A stretch of 64,000 bases of DNA from positions 1,240,001-1,304,000 of the forward strand of contig NZ_CP022990.1 of NCBI RefSeq assembly GCF_002278075.1, given 5' to 3'. Under the pieces are notes generated by a model. That model saw only the letters and a program-made list of their open reading frames with translations, had not been told where the DNA came from and did not search any database. This stretch comes from Paraburkholderia aromaticivorans (GTDB lineage Bacteria; Pseudomonadota; Gammaproteobacteria; Burkholderiales; Burkholderiaceae). Of the stretch, positions 42,295 to 53,544 are shown in pieces (the first letter of the stretch is position 1; every line of letters begins with the position of its first letter). Made by a program: the position numbers and the translations under genes.

Positions 42295-43836
42295 TTACTC
42301 CGCCACCGCGCCGTTCGGCGCCGCGATTTGGCGGGCGCTCTCACGTGCTTCGTCGCTGCAACGCTGATGTTCGCGCGACAGCTTGCGCATCAGCGGCAAC
42401 AGCAGAACCGCCACCAGCGCGCCCACCGCGGCGAGCCAGCCGAGGCCGGTGAACAGCTTGGTGTAGAGCGGCAGCGATTCGAGCGGATCCATGTCGCCGG
42501 CCGGCATCTGCGCGAAATTCGCGACCACGCTGCCCAGATATTGCGACACGCCGGTCGCGACGAAGTAGGCGCCCATCATGAAACCGCTCATCCGCGCCGG
42601 TACATAGCGCGCGATCATGGCGAGGCCAAGACCGCTCACCAGCAGTTCGCCGAGCGAATACAGCCCATAGCCGCCCACCATGAACCACGACGACACGCGC
42701 CCGTTCACCGCGTAATTGCCGCTTGCCGCGTAGACGAAGAAGCCCGCCGCCACCACCGCGAAACCGAACGCGTACTTCACGGCGACCGGCACGTCCTTGC
42801 CGCTTTTCGCGAGCTTCGTATAAAGCAGCGCGAGCACCGGGCTCAGCAGCATGATCCAGATCGGGTTGAGCGCCTGGAACTGCGCGGCGCTCCACGTGAA
42901 CCAGGTCTCGCCGAACAGCATGAAACGCGGATCGACGTTGCGCAGCGCGAACAGCGTGAGCGACGTCGACATCTGCACGTAGAACACGAAGAACAGGATC
43001 ACCTGCGCGGTCAGGATCAGCGCGGCGACGAGACCCGAGCGCTCCGAGCGTTCGCACTTCACCAGCATGTAGCCGAAGATCGCCAGAATCGCGACGCCCG
43101 CCGTGTACACGCAGGCCACCGCGATCGCCTTGTGCCGCAGCACGAACATGGTCGCCGCGCCGAGCGCGAGGCCGCCCAGCGCGACCGCGCCGACGCGTTT
43201 CCAGCGCACCGGCTCGGCATCCGGCGCGGAGCCGATATGCGCAAGCGTGCGGAACATGACGAAATAGTTCAGCACCGACAACAGCATCCCCGCGCAGCAG
43301 ACGGCGAACGCCGTGTGCCAGCCCCAATGGTCCTTGATCCACGGCGTGGCCAGCATCGACACCGTCGAGCCGATGTTGACCGCCATGTAGTAAATCGTGA
43401 ACGCGCTGTCGATGCGCGCGTCGTCGCCTTCATAGATACGGCGCACGAGATTCGCGGCATTGGCCTTGAACAGACCGTTGCCCACCACGATCACGCCGAG
43501 CGATGCATACATATAGGCGAGCTGGTCATTGGGTAGCGCCAGCATGAAATAACCGATCGACAGCACGCCGGCGCCGAAGATCATCGTGCGGCGCGCGCCG
43601 AGAATCTTGTCGCCGATCCAGCCGCCGATCGACGGCGACGCATAGACCAGCGCCGTGAACGCGCCCCACGTGAGAGTGGCGTGGCTGTCGGTGAACTGCA
43701 GCTTGTCGATCATGAACAGGACCAGTAGCGCGGCCATGCCGTAGTAGCCGAAGCGCTCCCACATCTCGATCAGAAAGACCGTCGAAAACGAACGGGTCTG
43801 CGACACGCGCGCGCCCGGCGGATTGGATGAATTCAT
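42295..43836 (-). CDS. POT/PTR-family proton-dependent oligopeptide transporter
   Basis: A 513-residue inner-membrane transporter with about 14 helices. The ExxERFxYY motif is visible in IEMWERFGYYGMAALLVLFM, and the second PTR signature includes AFTIYYMAVNIGSTVSMLAT. It takes up di- and tripeptides with protons. The chosen start at 43836 (MNSSNPPG) precedes the first helix. An upstream in-frame extension is basic and unlikely. It is divergent from an XRE-cupin regulator and close to an OppABCDF importer, forming a peptide-uptake neighbourhood. Confidence 0.92.
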   Translation of the reverse strand: MNSSNPPGARVSQTRSFSTVFLIEMWERFGYYGMAALLVLFMIDKLQFTDSHATLTWGAFTALVYASPSIGGWIGDKILGARRTMIFGAGVLSIGYFMLALPNDQLAYMYASLGVIVVGNGLFKANAANLVRRIYEGDDARIDSAFTIYYMAVNIGSTVSMLATPWIKDHWGWHTAFAVCCAGMLLSVLNYFVMFRTLAHIGSAPDAEPVRWKRVGAVALGGLALGAATMFVLRHKAIAVACVYTAGVAILAIFGYMLVKCERSERSGLVAALILTAQVILFFVFYVQMSTSLTLFALRNVDPRFMLFGETWFTWSAAQFQALNPIWIMLLSPVLALLYTKLAKSGKDVPVAVKYAFGFAVVAAGFFVYAASGNYAVNGRVSSWFMVGGYGLYSLGELLVSGLGLAMIARYVPARMSGFMMGAYFVATGVSQYLGSVVANFAQMPAGDMDPLESLPLYTKLFTGLGWLAAVGALVAVLLLPLMRKLSREHQRCSDEARESARQIAAPNGAVAE

Positions 43837-44240
43837 TGTGTACCTTGTGTTCAAACAGTTGCAGCGTCGCGCGAACTGGCCGCGCGGCGCGCGAAACGGA
43901 ATCTGGCCCAAAGTTGAGCGCGCCTTACATGTTTGCCGCACTCGCACTTGCGGCCAGAAATAGTCTGTAGTGTCATGCCTTTAATTCATGGATGCCCAAA
44001 TTGCATAGCGCGTTTACCGGCGTGCATACTGCAACCATGACCGCCTTTGCATGCCGTTTTCCGAAATAAACGGTCATTTTGGCCGGGATTAGTTCCGATT
44101 CTGGCAACATAGAGCGTTATCTCGAATTGTGGTCGCTTGCCCCGCACGGCATCGGCAAGGCCCGATGCCGCCGCCCAGACCGCAATCAAACCATATTTAC
44201 ATATATCAAACAAATTTTGACGGGCTAATTTCCTCCTGCT
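43837..44240. other. 404-bp divergent promoter region between POT transporter and XRE-cupin regulator
   Basis: No gene seen. The last 60 bases before the regulator are AT-rich (around ATATTTACATATATC) and contain a possible -35 TTGACG close to the start, suggesting a short leader. Both divergent promoters, and probably the XRE-cupin operator, must lie here. Confidence 0.55.
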
Positions 44241-44813
44241 ATGGTCACGACAATTCAAAAGAGCAATCCCGCGCTAGAAATCGGCAGCAAGATCCGCGCG
44301 CTGCGCCAGCGGCTCAAGCGCACGCTGGATGACACGGCAACCGCGGCGGGTATTTCCAAGCCGTTTCTGTCGCAGGTAGAGCGTGGTCTCGCGTCACCGT
44401 CCATCACGTCGCTGGCCGGTATCGCTCACGCACTCGGGGTCACGGTGCAATATTTCGTCGACACTCCCAGCGAAGAACGCTGTGTAAGCCGCGGCGATCA
44501 GTTGAAGTTTTTCGGTTTTGCGGATTCGGCCAATCTGTTCGCGCGGCTGACCAACGTGACGGGCGGTCGTCAGCTCGAAGCGATCCTCGTGCGGATGCCG
44601 CCCGGGCAGAAACGCTCCGAGGTGACCACGCACGCCGGAGAAGAGTTTATTTATGTGATCGACGGCGAGGTGTCGTTGACGCTGGAAGGCAAGACGTTCG
44701 TGTTGCACGCGGGAGACAGCGCGCATTACGAATCGACGGTACCGCACAGCTGGGTGAACACCGCGCGCGTCGAGTCGGTGGTCGTCTGGGTGGGCACACC
44801 AAGACTGTTCTAA
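44241..44813 (+). CDS. XRE-family regulator with cupin sensor domain
   Basis: A 190-residue regulator. The N-terminal XRE helix-turn-helix spans about 10-70 (IGSKIRALRQRLKRTLDDTA, then GISKPFLSQVERGLASPSIT), and the C-terminal Cupin_2 domain covers about 110-185 (EEFIYVIDGEVSLTLEG and HAGDSAHYESTVPHSWVN). This class senses small ligands and represses uptake or catabolic genes. It sits between the divergent POT transporter and the Opp operon, so peptide or amino-acid availability is the likely signal. No clear Shine-Dalgarno is visible upstream. Confidence 0.9.
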   Translation: MVTTIQKSNPALEIGSKIRALRQRLKRTLDDTATAAGISKPFLSQVERGLASPSITSLAGIAHALGVTVQYFVDTPSEERCVSRGDQLKFFGFADSANLFARLTNVTGGRQLEAILVRMPPGQKRSEVTTHAGEEFIYVIDGEVSLTLEGKTFVLHAGDSAHYESTVPHSWVNTARVESVVVWVGTPRLF

Positions 44814-44995
44814 AGAGCAGGCACCTTATCCGGTCGAGCCGGCCAGGGATTGCCTGCATTACGCAATGTAAGGAATCCTGCATGTCGCGCTGCCAACACG
44901 AGCAACAAGGGCCGCCCCGGCCCGAGCAACGCAGCTAAAACGGGCGCCCTGGCGCCAGCGCGTTTCTCTCTCGACCTTTCCTGCGATCTCAATCG

Positions 44996-46612
44996 ATGAA
45001 AACCCCGTTCGTCTACGCGACGGCGCTGACCGCGCTCGTCCTCACGTTTGCCCCTTCCGCTTTCGCCGTCAACGTACCTGCCGGCGTCACGCTCGCCGCG
45101 AGCCAGGAAATCACCCGCCAGGTGCCGGCTGAAACCGAATCGCTCGACCCCGCGCATATCGAATCGTGGACCGGCAACACGATCGCGCTGGACCTGTTCG
45201 AAGGCCTGACGCGCATCGACGCGGCCGGCGCGGTGGTGCCGGGTGTCGCGCAATCATGGACGCGCACCGGGCCGGACACGTGGGTCTTCAAGCTGCGCCA
45301 CGATGCGCGCTGGAGCAACGGTCAGCCGGTCACGGCAGCGGACTTCATCTACGCGTGGCAGCGCGTGCTCGATCCGAAGACCGGTTCGAAGTACACCGTG
45401 CTGGTCGAGTTCGTCAAGAACGCCAAGGCGATTCTCGCCGGCAAGGCGCCGCTCACGAGCCTCGCCGCGCGCGCCGTCGATCCCTATACGCTCGAAGTGA
45501 CCACCGAAGTGCCCGCCGCCTTCTTCCCGCAACTGGCCGCCATGCCGACCATGGCGCCGGTCAACCGTGATGTCGTGACGAAGTTCGGCGGCGACTGGAC
45601 CCGGCCGGGCAACTTCGTCGGCAACGGACCTTATGCGCTGACCGACTGGCAGCCGAGCAACCGCCTGGTGGGCACGAAGAGCAAGACGTACTGGAACGCC
45701 GGCAAAGTCGTGATCACGAAAGTGACCTATCTGCCGATCGAAAACGACGAAACGGCCATGCGCATGTATCAGGCCGGCCAGTTCGATTACACGTATTCGG
45801 TTCCCTCGGGCATCTATGCGCAGGTGAGCAAACAATTCGGTTCCGAACTGAAAACCGGCCTGCAGATCGCCACCTACTACTACAGCCTGAACAACGACGA
45901 CCCGCTGTTCAAGGACAAGCGCGTGCGTCAGGCCCTGTCGATGGTGCTCGACCGCGACCTGCTGACCCAGCGCCTCACCGCGGACGGCGAGTTGCCCATG
46001 TACGGCCTGATCTCGAAGGGCACGCAAGGCGCCGCCGTGTTCAAGCCTGAGTGGTCCACCTGGCCGATGCCAAAGCGCGTGGACTATGCCCGCAATCTGC
46101 TGAAGCAGGCCGGCTATTCGGACACCAAGCCGCTCGCGTTCACGCTCACCTACAACACCAACGACCTGCACAAGAAGGTCGCGCTGTTCGCCACGTCCGA
46201 GTGGCGCACCAAGCTCGGCGTGAACGCGAAACTGGAGAACGTCGAATACAAGGTGCTGCTCAAGCAGCGCCACGACGGCAAGGTGCAGGCCTCGCGCGAC
46301 GGCTGGTTCGTCGACTATAACGACGCCATGTCGTATTTCGATCTGATCCGCTGCAACAGCGTGCAGAACGATCAGCGCTACTGCAATCCGCAAGTGGACA
46401 AACTGGTCGATCAGGCCAACCAGCAGCTCGACGACGCGAAGCGCACCGCTCTGCTCACGCAGGCGCACGATCTGGCAATGAGCGACTACCCACTCGTGCC
46501 GCTCTTCCAGTATTCGGCGGACCGGCTGGTGAAACCGTATGTGGGCGGCTACACGTCGACCAACTACGTCGACCAGCGCGCCACGCAAGACATGTATCTG
46601 ATCAAGCACTGA
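44996..46612 (+). CDS. oppA: Oligopeptide ABC transporter substrate-binding protein (OppA family)
   Basis: A 538-residue periplasmic receptor. It has a signal peptide (MKTPFVYATALTALVLTFAP, cleavage after AFA) and the family 5 extracellular binding fold: PAETESLDPAHIESWTGNTI, LFEGLTRIDAAGAVVPGVAQ and KLRHDARWSNGQPVTAADFI. It delivers peptides to OppBC. It resembles the OppA/MppA subgroup. The permease gene follows 17 bases later, and all five genes run in one direction from 44996 to 50529. Confidence 0.9.
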   Translation: MKTPFVYATALTALVLTFAPSAFAVNVPAGVTLAASQEITRQVPAETESLDPAHIESWTGNTIALDLFEGLTRIDAAGAVVPGVAQSWTRTGPDTWVFKLRHDARWSNGQPVTAADFIYAWQRVLDPKTGSKYTVLVEFVKNAKAILAGKAPLTSLAARAVDPYTLEVTTEVPAAFFPQLAAMPTMAPVNRDVVTKFGGDWTRPGNFVGNGPYALTDWQPSNRLVGTKSKTYWNAGKVVITKVTYLPIENDETAMRMYQAGQFDYTYSVPSGIYAQVSKQFGSELKTGLQIATYYYSLNNDDPLFKDKRVRQALSMVLDRDLLTQRLTADGELPMYGLISKGTQGAAVFKPEWSTWPMPKRVDYARNLLKQAGYSDTKPLAFTLTYNTNDLHKKVALFATSEWRTKLGVNAKLENVEYKVLLKQRHDGKVQASRDGWFVDYNDAMSYFDLIRCNSVQNDQRYCNPQVDKLVDQANQQLDDAKRTALLTQAHDLAMSDYPLVPLFQYSADRLVKPYVGGYTSTNYVDQRATQDMYLIKH

Positions 46613-46629
46613 ACGCGGGGAGCACCGTC

Positions 46630-47568
46630 ATGCTGGCCTATACGCTGCGCCGCACGCTCTGGGCGGTCCCGACGATTCTCGCCGTGATCACCGCGTGCTA
46701 TCTGCTGCTGCATCTCACCCCGGGCGGCCCGTTCGACACCGAGAAGCAACTCTCGGCGGCCGTGCTGGCGAACCTGAACGCCAAGTATCACCTCGACGAA
46801 CCGTTGTGGCTGCAGTACCTCCACTACCTCGGCTCGCTGCTGCACGGCGACCTCGGGCCGTCGTTCCGCTACGCCGACTGGTCGGTCAACGACCTGGTAT
46901 GGAAAGCACTGCCGGTCAGCCTCGGCGTGGGCGGCGTGTCGGTGCCGATCGCGCTCGTGATCGGCGTCGCGCTCGGCACCGTGGCCGCGGTGCGGCGCGA
47001 CCGCTTCGTGGATCACTTCGTCATGGTGCTCGGCAATATCGGCAACGTGGTGCCGCCTTTCGTACTGGGGCCGGTGCTGGTGTGGATCTTCGCGATCCTG
47101 CTGAAGACCTCAGAAGGCCACGGCTGGCTCCCGGCCGGCGGCTGGGGCGAAGGCGAGTGGCGCTACCGGGTGCTGCCGATCGTGCTGCTCACCATCATCA
47201 ACGTCGCCGCGATTGCCCGCGTGATGCGCGGCAGCATGATCGAAGTGCTGTCGGGCAACTTCATCCGCACGGCGCGCGCCAAGGGGCTGCCAGGCCGCAC
47301 GATCGTCCTGCGCCACGCGATGAAGCCCGCGCTGATGCCGGTCGTCTCGCTGCTCGGCTCGATCTGCATCTCGTCGATCACCGCGGCGGTGGTCACCGAA
47401 TCGGTGTTCGCGCTGCCGGGTCTCGGCCAGCTGGTGGTCAACGGTGCGATCAATCGCGACTACACCCTCGTGCTCGGCCTCGTCGTGCTGACGACCGCTA
47501 TCGCCGTGCTGTTCAATCTGCTGGTCGACCTCGCGTATGCGTGGCTCGATCCGCGCATCCGGTACTGA
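46630..47568 (+). CDS. oppB: Oligopeptide ABC transporter permease OppB
   Basis: A 312-residue inner-membrane permease with six predicted helices. It is clearly the OppB type, with AKYHLDEPLWLQYLHYLGSL, LHGDLGPSFRYADWSVNDLV and the EAA loop FIRTARAKGLPGRTIVLRHA, ending in YAWLDPRIRY as in E. coli OppB. Together with OppC it forms the channel for peptides delivered by OppA. OppC starts 3 bases after its stop. Confidence 0.93.
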   Translation: MLAYTLRRTLWAVPTILAVITACYLLLHLTPGGPFDTEKQLSAAVLANLNAKYHLDEPLWLQYLHYLGSLLHGDLGPSFRYADWSVNDLVWKALPVSLGVGGVSVPIALVIGVALGTVAAVRRDRFVDHFVMVLGNIGNVVPPFVLGPVLVWIFAILLKTSEGHGWLPAGGWGEGEWRYRVLPIVLLTIINVAAIARVMRGSMIEVLSGNFIRTARAKGLPGRTIVLRHAMKPALMPVVSLLGSICISSITAAVVTESVFALPGLGQLVVNGAINRDYTLVLGLVVLTTAIAVLFNLLVDLAYAWLDPRIRY

Positions 47569-47571
47569 ACC

Positions 47572-48486
47572 ATGCCCCGCTCTCTTGAATCGACTGCCGC
47601 GGCGCTCGATCCGCTCGCGGCCATCGCCGGGGCGCCGCGCTCGCGCGGCCCGCTCGCCACCGCCGCGTGGCGCTTCGTGCGCAACCGCGCCGCCTTCGCC
47701 GGCTTCGTGGTGCTGATGCTGATCGTGATCGCCTGCGTGGCCGGTCCGTGGTTCCTGCCGAACAATCCGATCGACAGCGACTGGAGCGCGATCAGCCTGC
47801 CGCCCACCTTGCAGAACATGCACTGGTTCGGCACCGACGAACTCGGCCGCGATCTGCTCGCGCGCGCGCTGCAAGGCGGGCGCGTCTCACTCGAAGTCGG
47901 CCTGCTCGGCACGTTGGTGTCCGGGCTGATCGGCGTCGCGTACGGCGCGACCGCGGGCTATCTGGGCGGACGCGTCGACGCCGTGATGATGCGCATCGTC
48001 GACATGATGTACGCGATTCCCTACATGCTGATCGCCATCCTGATGATGACCATGTTCGGCCGCGCGTTCTATCTGGTCGTGCTCACCATCAGCGCGTTCT
48101 CGTGGCTCGACATGGCGCGCGTGGTGCGCGGCCAGACGCTGTCGCTGCGCTCGCGCGAATTCATCGACGCCGCGAGAGCGATCGGCGTGAGTTCGCGTTC
48201 GATCATCGCGCGCCACATCGTGCCGAATCTGTTCGGCGTGGTGGTGGTGTACGCGAGCGTGACGGTGCCGAACATCGTGCTGACGGAATCGGTGCTGTCG
48301 TTCCTCGGCCTCGGCGTGCAGGAGCCGATGACGAGCTGGGGCGTGCTGATTCAGGACGGCGCGCAGAAGCTCGAATCGATGCCCTGGCTGCTGCTGTGCC
48401 CGGCCGTGATGCTGTGCGTGACGCTGTATTGCGTGAATTTCGTCGGCGATGGCTTGCGCGACGCATTCGATCCGAAGGACCGTTGA
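47572..48486 (+). CDS. oppC: Oligopeptide ABC transporter permease OppC
   Basis: A 304-residue permease. The OppC N-terminal domain (FVRNRAAFAGFVVLMLIVIA) precedes the inner-membrane component (WFGTDELGRDLLARALQGGR, then SLEVGLLGTLVSGLIG). The EAA loop is FIDAARAIGVSSRSIIARHI. It pairs with OppB. OppD follows one base after the stop, so the whole set is one operon. Confidence 0.93.
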   Translation: MPRSLESTAAALDPLAAIAGAPRSRGPLATAAWRFVRNRAAFAGFVVLMLIVIACVAGPWFLPNNPIDSDWSAISLPPTLQNMHWFGTDELGRDLLARALQGGRVSLEVGLLGTLVSGLIGVAYGATAGYLGGRVDAVMMRIVDMMYAIPYMLIAILMMTMFGRAFYLVVLTISAFSWLDMARVVRGQTLSLRSREFIDAARAIGVSSRSIIARHIVPNLFGVVVVYASVTVPNIVLTESVLSFLGLGVQEPMTSWGVLIQDGAQKLESMPWLLLCPAVMLCVTLYCVNFVGDGLRDAFDPKDR

Positions 48487-48487
48487 G

Positions 48488-49482
<995 letters not shown>

Positions 49483-49486
<4 letters not shown>

Positions 49487-50529
49487 ACACCACTCCTCCC
49501 GCAAATCAGGACGCGGCAACGTTGCTCCGCGTCGACAATCTCAAGGTGCAATTCGGCGTGCCGCGCGGCGGCTTTCCGTGGTCCGGCAAAGCGACGCTGC
49601 GCGCGGTGGACGGCGTGTCGTTCAACGTGCGGCGCGGCGAAACCGTGGGCCTTGTCGGCGAATCGGGTTGTGGCAAGTCGACGCTCGCGCGCGCGATCAT
49701 CGGACTCGCACCGGTGGCGAGCGGCAGCGTGCGCTGGCTCGGCGACGAAACCGTGCTGCCGGGCGCGCACCGCGATACCTCGCGTTTGCGCCGCGACGTG
49801 CAGATGATTTTCCAGGACCCGCTCGCCTCGCTCGATCCGCGCATGACGATCGAACAGATCGTCGCCGAACCGTTGATGACGCACGGTCAGAACATTGCGC
49901 GCGCCGACGTGCAGCGGCGCGTGCTGACCATGCTCGAACGCGTCGGCCTCAACGCGCAGCATCTGCGCCGTTATCCGCACGAGTTTTCCGGCGGCCAGTG
50001 CCAGCGCGTGGGCATTGCGCGCGCGCTGATCGGCGAACCGCAACTGGTGATCTGCGACGAGCCGGTATCCGCGCTCGACGTGTCGATTCAGGCGCAGATC
50101 GTCAACCTGCTGCGTGATCTGCAACGCGAACTGTCGCTCTCCCTGCTGTTCGTGGCTCACGATCTGGCGGTGGTCAAGGCGATCAGCCACCGCGTGCTGG
50201 TGATGTATCTGGGACGTGTGATGGAGTTCGGCGACAAGCGCGAGGTCTACGGCACGCCGCGCCATCCGTACACGCGTGCATTGCTCTCGGCCGTGCCGGT
50301 GCCCGATCCGGTGGTGGAGCGCGCACGCCGTCATCTGCTGTTGCGCGGCGAGATCGCCTCGCCGCTCAGTCCGCCCTCCGGTTGCGCGTTTCGCACCCGC
50401 TGCCCGGATGCGATCGACGCCTGCGCCCGGGAGATTCCGCAGCCTGTCACGCACGGGGCCAAGGCGACGCGCGTCGCATGCATTCGCGTGGGGGACGTTG
50501 CGAAGGAAGCCCCGTTGGGGAACCGCTAA
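49483..50529 (+). CDS. oppF: Oligopeptide ABC transporter ATPase OppF
   Basis: A 348-residue ATPase with Walker A GESGCGKS, signature [15 protein letters not shown], Walker [16 protein letters not shown], and a C-terminal oligopeptide domain ([20 protein letters not shown]) with conserved cysteines. The N-terminal linker [20 protein letters not shown] is the OppF/DppF type. It partners OppD. The gene ends the ABC part of the operon. An OprD-like porin follows 154 bases later. Confidence 0.92.
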
Positions 50530-50683
50530 AGCCGAGAACCTGAGAACTTAAAACCGTATTCCCCGGCGCGGCGGGCCGTCGCGCCGTTGGATTCGCTCGT
50601 CCCGCCGTCAGCAGGACGAACGATAAACGTGGACTGGCTAACCGCCAGCCAAAGATTCACCACAATAATCAGAGACGTATTCC

Positions 50684-52264
50684 ATGAAAGATACCCGATC
50701 AAAATACCGGTCGAAAAAAACCGGAGCCGCGACGTTCTTTTACTGCGCATTCACGCTTCCCGCGTTGACGCTAGCCGCGAATGCCTATGCCGATGACAGC
50801 GTCACGGAGCCCACCTCCCGATCGTCTAAAACTCAAACGCTCGCGCAAACGTTGTTGTCCCCCACGCAACATGTGCCGGATTCACCGGCGGCGCAAAGCG
50901 ATCTATCCGGCAAGCGGCGTGCGGACCAGGGTGGCCAGGTGCGTAACGACCAGCCGGACACCACCAACGCCATCGTCAACGCCGAAGCCAATCAAGCGGT
51001 CACGCCGCCCGCTGCATTGTCGAGCCAGGCGGCGAGCAAGGGTTTCATTGCCGACAGTCATCTGAATCTGCTGTTTCGCAACTACGCCGACTACTTCCAG
51101 GCGCCCGACACGATCTATCGTCACGCGTGGGTTCAGGGCGTGCAGGCCAACTATGAATCCGGTTACACGCAAGGGCCGGTCGGCTTCGGGGTGGACGCTT
51201 CGCTGTTCGGCGCGCTCAAGCTCGACGGCGGCAACGGCGCGGGCAACATGGTGCACGTGGGCAAGGACGGCGGCGGGTCGGAGCAACTCGCGTGGGCGTA
51301 CCCCGGCATGTACGACATCAAGGGGCGCATTTCGGAAACGGTGGTGAAGTATGGTCTGCAGATGGTCACCAATCCGTTCCTCGAACCGCACGACAACCGC
51401 GCGCTGCCGCCGACCTTCCTCGGCGTCTCCATGGTCAGCAACGATCTCGTGCACACCACGCTCGAGGCCGGCAGCTTCACCAAAGTCGATGCACGCGGCC
51501 ACACGAACCTGACCAATCTCACCACCTCGTATGGCGGCACGCGGATCGATCGCCTGACGTATGTGGGCGGCACGTGGCACTACGCGAAGAACGGCGAGAT
51601 GGCTCTGTACGTCGATCAGGCCGACAATGTGTGGCGTCAGTACTACGGCTCGGTCGCGCAATCGTTCGGCGATCCGACCACCATCAAATGGAGCGGGCTC
51701 GCGAACATCTATTCGACGCACGACACCGGCGCGTCGCGCCAGGGGCACATCGACAGCAATGCCTACAGCGTGTCGGTTTCCGCGCAGCACGGCCCGCATG
51801 CGCTCCTGCTCGGCTACCAGCAGGTGCTCGGCGACCAGTTCTTCGACTACGTCAACGAGACCAACGGTATCTACCTGACCAATTCGATGGACGTGGACTA
51901 CAACGCGCCGCACGAGCAGTCGTTGCAGTTGCGCTATACGTTCGACGGCAAATACGCCGGCGTGCCGGGACTGAAGGCGATGTTCTGGGGGCAATACGGC
52001 TGGGGCGCGGATGCGTCGGCGGGCGCGGCGGAGAACGCTGCGCCTTCGGCGCCGCTGCATGATCTCTACTGGAAGAACGGCGAACCGGTACATGGACATC
52101 ATCACGAGTTCGGCTTCATCCCGAGCTATACGCTGCAAAGCGGGCGCTTCAAGGATACGAAGATCACGTTCATCGCGATGTGGCACAACAGTCAGTACCA
52201 CTACTCGGATGGCAACAACATGGAATACCGGCTGGTGGTGAATGTGCCGATGAAAGTGTTCTAA
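50684..52264 (+). CDS. OprD-family outer-membrane porin
   Basis: A 526-residue beta-barrel protein with a signal peptide of unusual length (MKDTRSKYRSKKTGAATFFY..., cleavage near AYA at about 37). OprD-family blocks follow: SKGFIADSHLNLLFRNYADY, the YDIKGRISETVVKYGLQMVT strand region and a terminal MEYRLVVNVPMKVF ending in Phe. OprD porins admit specific small substrates such as basic amino acids and dipeptides. Placement after OppABCDF suggests it is the outer-membrane gate for the same peptides. Confidence 0.88.
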   Translation: MKDTRSKYRSKKTGAATFFYCAFTLPALTLAANAYADDSVTEPTSRSSKTQTLAQTLLSPTQHVPDSPAAQSDLSGKRRADQGGQVRNDQPDTTNAIVNAEANQAVTPPAALSSQAASKGFIADSHLNLLFRNYADYFQAPDTIYRHAWVQGVQANYESGYTQGPVGFGVDASLFGALKLDGGNGAGNMVHVGKDGGGSEQLAWAYPGMYDIKGRISETVVKYGLQMVTNPFLEPHDNRALPPTFLGVSMVSNDLVHTTLEAGSFTKVDARGHTNLTNLTTSYGGTRIDRLTYVGGTWHYAKNGEMALYVDQADNVWRQYYGSVAQSFGDPTTIKWSGLANIYSTHDTGASRQGHIDSNAYSVSVSAQHGPHALLLGYQQVLGDQFFDYVNETNGIYLTNSMDVDYNAPHEQSLQLRYTFDGKYAGVPGLKAMFWGQYGWGADASAGAAENAAPSAPLHDLYWKNGEPVHGHHHEFGFIPSYTLQSGRFKDTKITFIAMWHNSQYHYSDGNNMEYRLVVNVPMKVF

Positions 52265-52312
52265 GGGGTTTCGAGCAGCGCCAGGCGGCGCGGCCTACGC
52301 GCTGCCGCGCAG

Positions 52313-52343
52313 GGCGTCACGCTCGTGGCTCCGGCGTGACGCC
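52313..52343. terminator. Hairpin between the converging porin and IclR genes
   Basis: A 10-bp stem (GGCGTCACGC, GCGTGACGCC) with an 11-base loop sits between the stops of the OprD-like gene and the IclR gene. There is no U-tract; it may still help end both converging transcripts. Confidence 0.5.
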
Positions 52344-52366
52344 TGCTTCGCCGGCCGCGCCCGCGC

Positions 52367-53251
52367 TTATCCCGTGATCCGTTCGGTGGTCATGGCGCGC
52401 GACAGGCCATGCATGGGCCTGCGCAAGGCGACATCGAACGGATTGGTTTGCGGGCCGATCGCATCGGCCTGCCGCCGCAGCAATTCGACCACCATCGGAA
52501 GACGGTCGTCGCCCAGGCGCGCGGCCAGCGTGCCGACGCTCAACGCCGCCACCGCCACGCCGGTGCGATCCAGAATGGGCACCGCCACCCCCGCCATGCC
52601 GTCGAGCACACCGCTATTGCGCCCCGCATAGCCCAACCGGCGCACGCGTTCGATCTCGGTGCGCAAATACACTTCGTCGAGCACGCCGTAGCCGCGAATT
52701 CGCGGCACGTTGAAGCGGATGATTTCCTCACGCTCGGCCTCGGGCAAAAACGCGAGAATCGCCAGACTGCCCTGCCCGACACCTAAAGCCACGCGGCCGC
52801 CGATATCGCCTGTGAACGAACGGATCGGAAACGGCCCTTCGCAGATGTCGAGACACACCGCGTCGAAGCTGCTCTTGACGAGCAGAAAGATCGTGTCGCC
52901 GAGACTGGCGCACAACCGCAGCAACGCGGGACGGCACAGCGTACGCATGCCGCTCGGGTTGCCGGCCTGCGCCGCGAGCGCGAAGAAGTCCACACTCAGC
53001 CGGTACAGCTTCGAGCTTTCGTCCTGTTCGACGATGCCCTCCGCGATCAACGCATGCAGGATGCGGTGCACCGTGCCCTGCGTCAGTCCGACCGCTTTCG
53101 CCAGACGCGTGACGCGTCCGCCGTCGGCCTGCGCTTCGGACAGCGCGCGAATCACCGCGAACGCGCGTTCCAGCATGCCGGGGCCGGGCGCACCGCCCTT
53201 TCCGGACGCTGCGGCGTCGGTATCTCGTTTGGCGGCAGCATTCATCTTCAT
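52367..53251 (-). CDS. IclR-family transcriptional regulator
   Basis: A 294-residue regulator. A winged helix-turn-helix spans about residues 25-85 (MLERAFAVIRALSEAQADGG, then AVGLTQGTVHRILHALIAEG), followed by an IclR effector domain (VCLDICEGPFPIRSF, GQGSLAILAFLPEAEREEII, AGVAVPILDRTGVAVAALSV). It is divergent from the ABC/dehydrogenase operon at 53545 and is the obvious candidate for its control. ATG at 53251 is used; a second ATG two codons later is also possible. Confidence 0.92.
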   Translation of the reverse strand: MKMNAAAKRDTDAAASGKGGAPGPGMLERAFAVIRALSEAQADGGRVTRLAKAVGLTQGTVHRILHALIAEGIVEQDESSKLYRLSVDFFALAAQAGNPSGMRTLCRPALLRLCASLGDTIFLLVKSSFDAVCLDICEGPFPIRSFTGDIGGRVALGVGQGSLAILAFLPEAEREEIIRFNVPRIRGYGVLDEVYLRTEIERVRRLGYAGRNSGVLDGMAGVAVPILDRTGVAVAALSVGTLAARLGDDRLPMVVELLRRQADAIGPQTNPFDVALRRPMHGLSRAMTTERITG

Positions 53252-53460
53252 CGCTCTCAATTATTTCACTGATCGGAACACTATAAAGCGTTTTGCCCGC
53301 CGATGGAATCCCGGCCAGCTCTGTGGCGGGCGCTGTCTTATCAATGATTCATAGGGATTTTCCGGACGTCATACACCGGAACACTGGGCGCCGTATTGAG
53401 TGGATATCTTCCATGTAACGGAATTTTTGTGAATCTTATATCGGCAAACGGAATTTGAAA

Positions 53461-53490
53461 TTGACTGGCGGTAATTTGGCTGGCTAGAGT
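53461..53490 (+). promoter_or_regulatory. Possible sigma-70 promoter for the polyamine-type ABC operon
   Basis: TTGACT (53461-53466) and TAGAGT (53485-53490) are separated by 18 bases, 54 bases before the ATPase start, in an AT-rich stretch that is divergent from the IclR gene. The spacing and boxes are plausible but not diagnostic. Confidence 0.35.
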
Positions 53491-53544
53491 CGGCGTCATC
53501 GAGGCAGTAGTTGAACCGGTGTCGAACCATCCAAAGGCCAGATC

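Noticed and set aside
45254..46609. 451-codon open frame opposite oppA
   Set aside because: Antisense shadow of OppA, with no recognisable motif.
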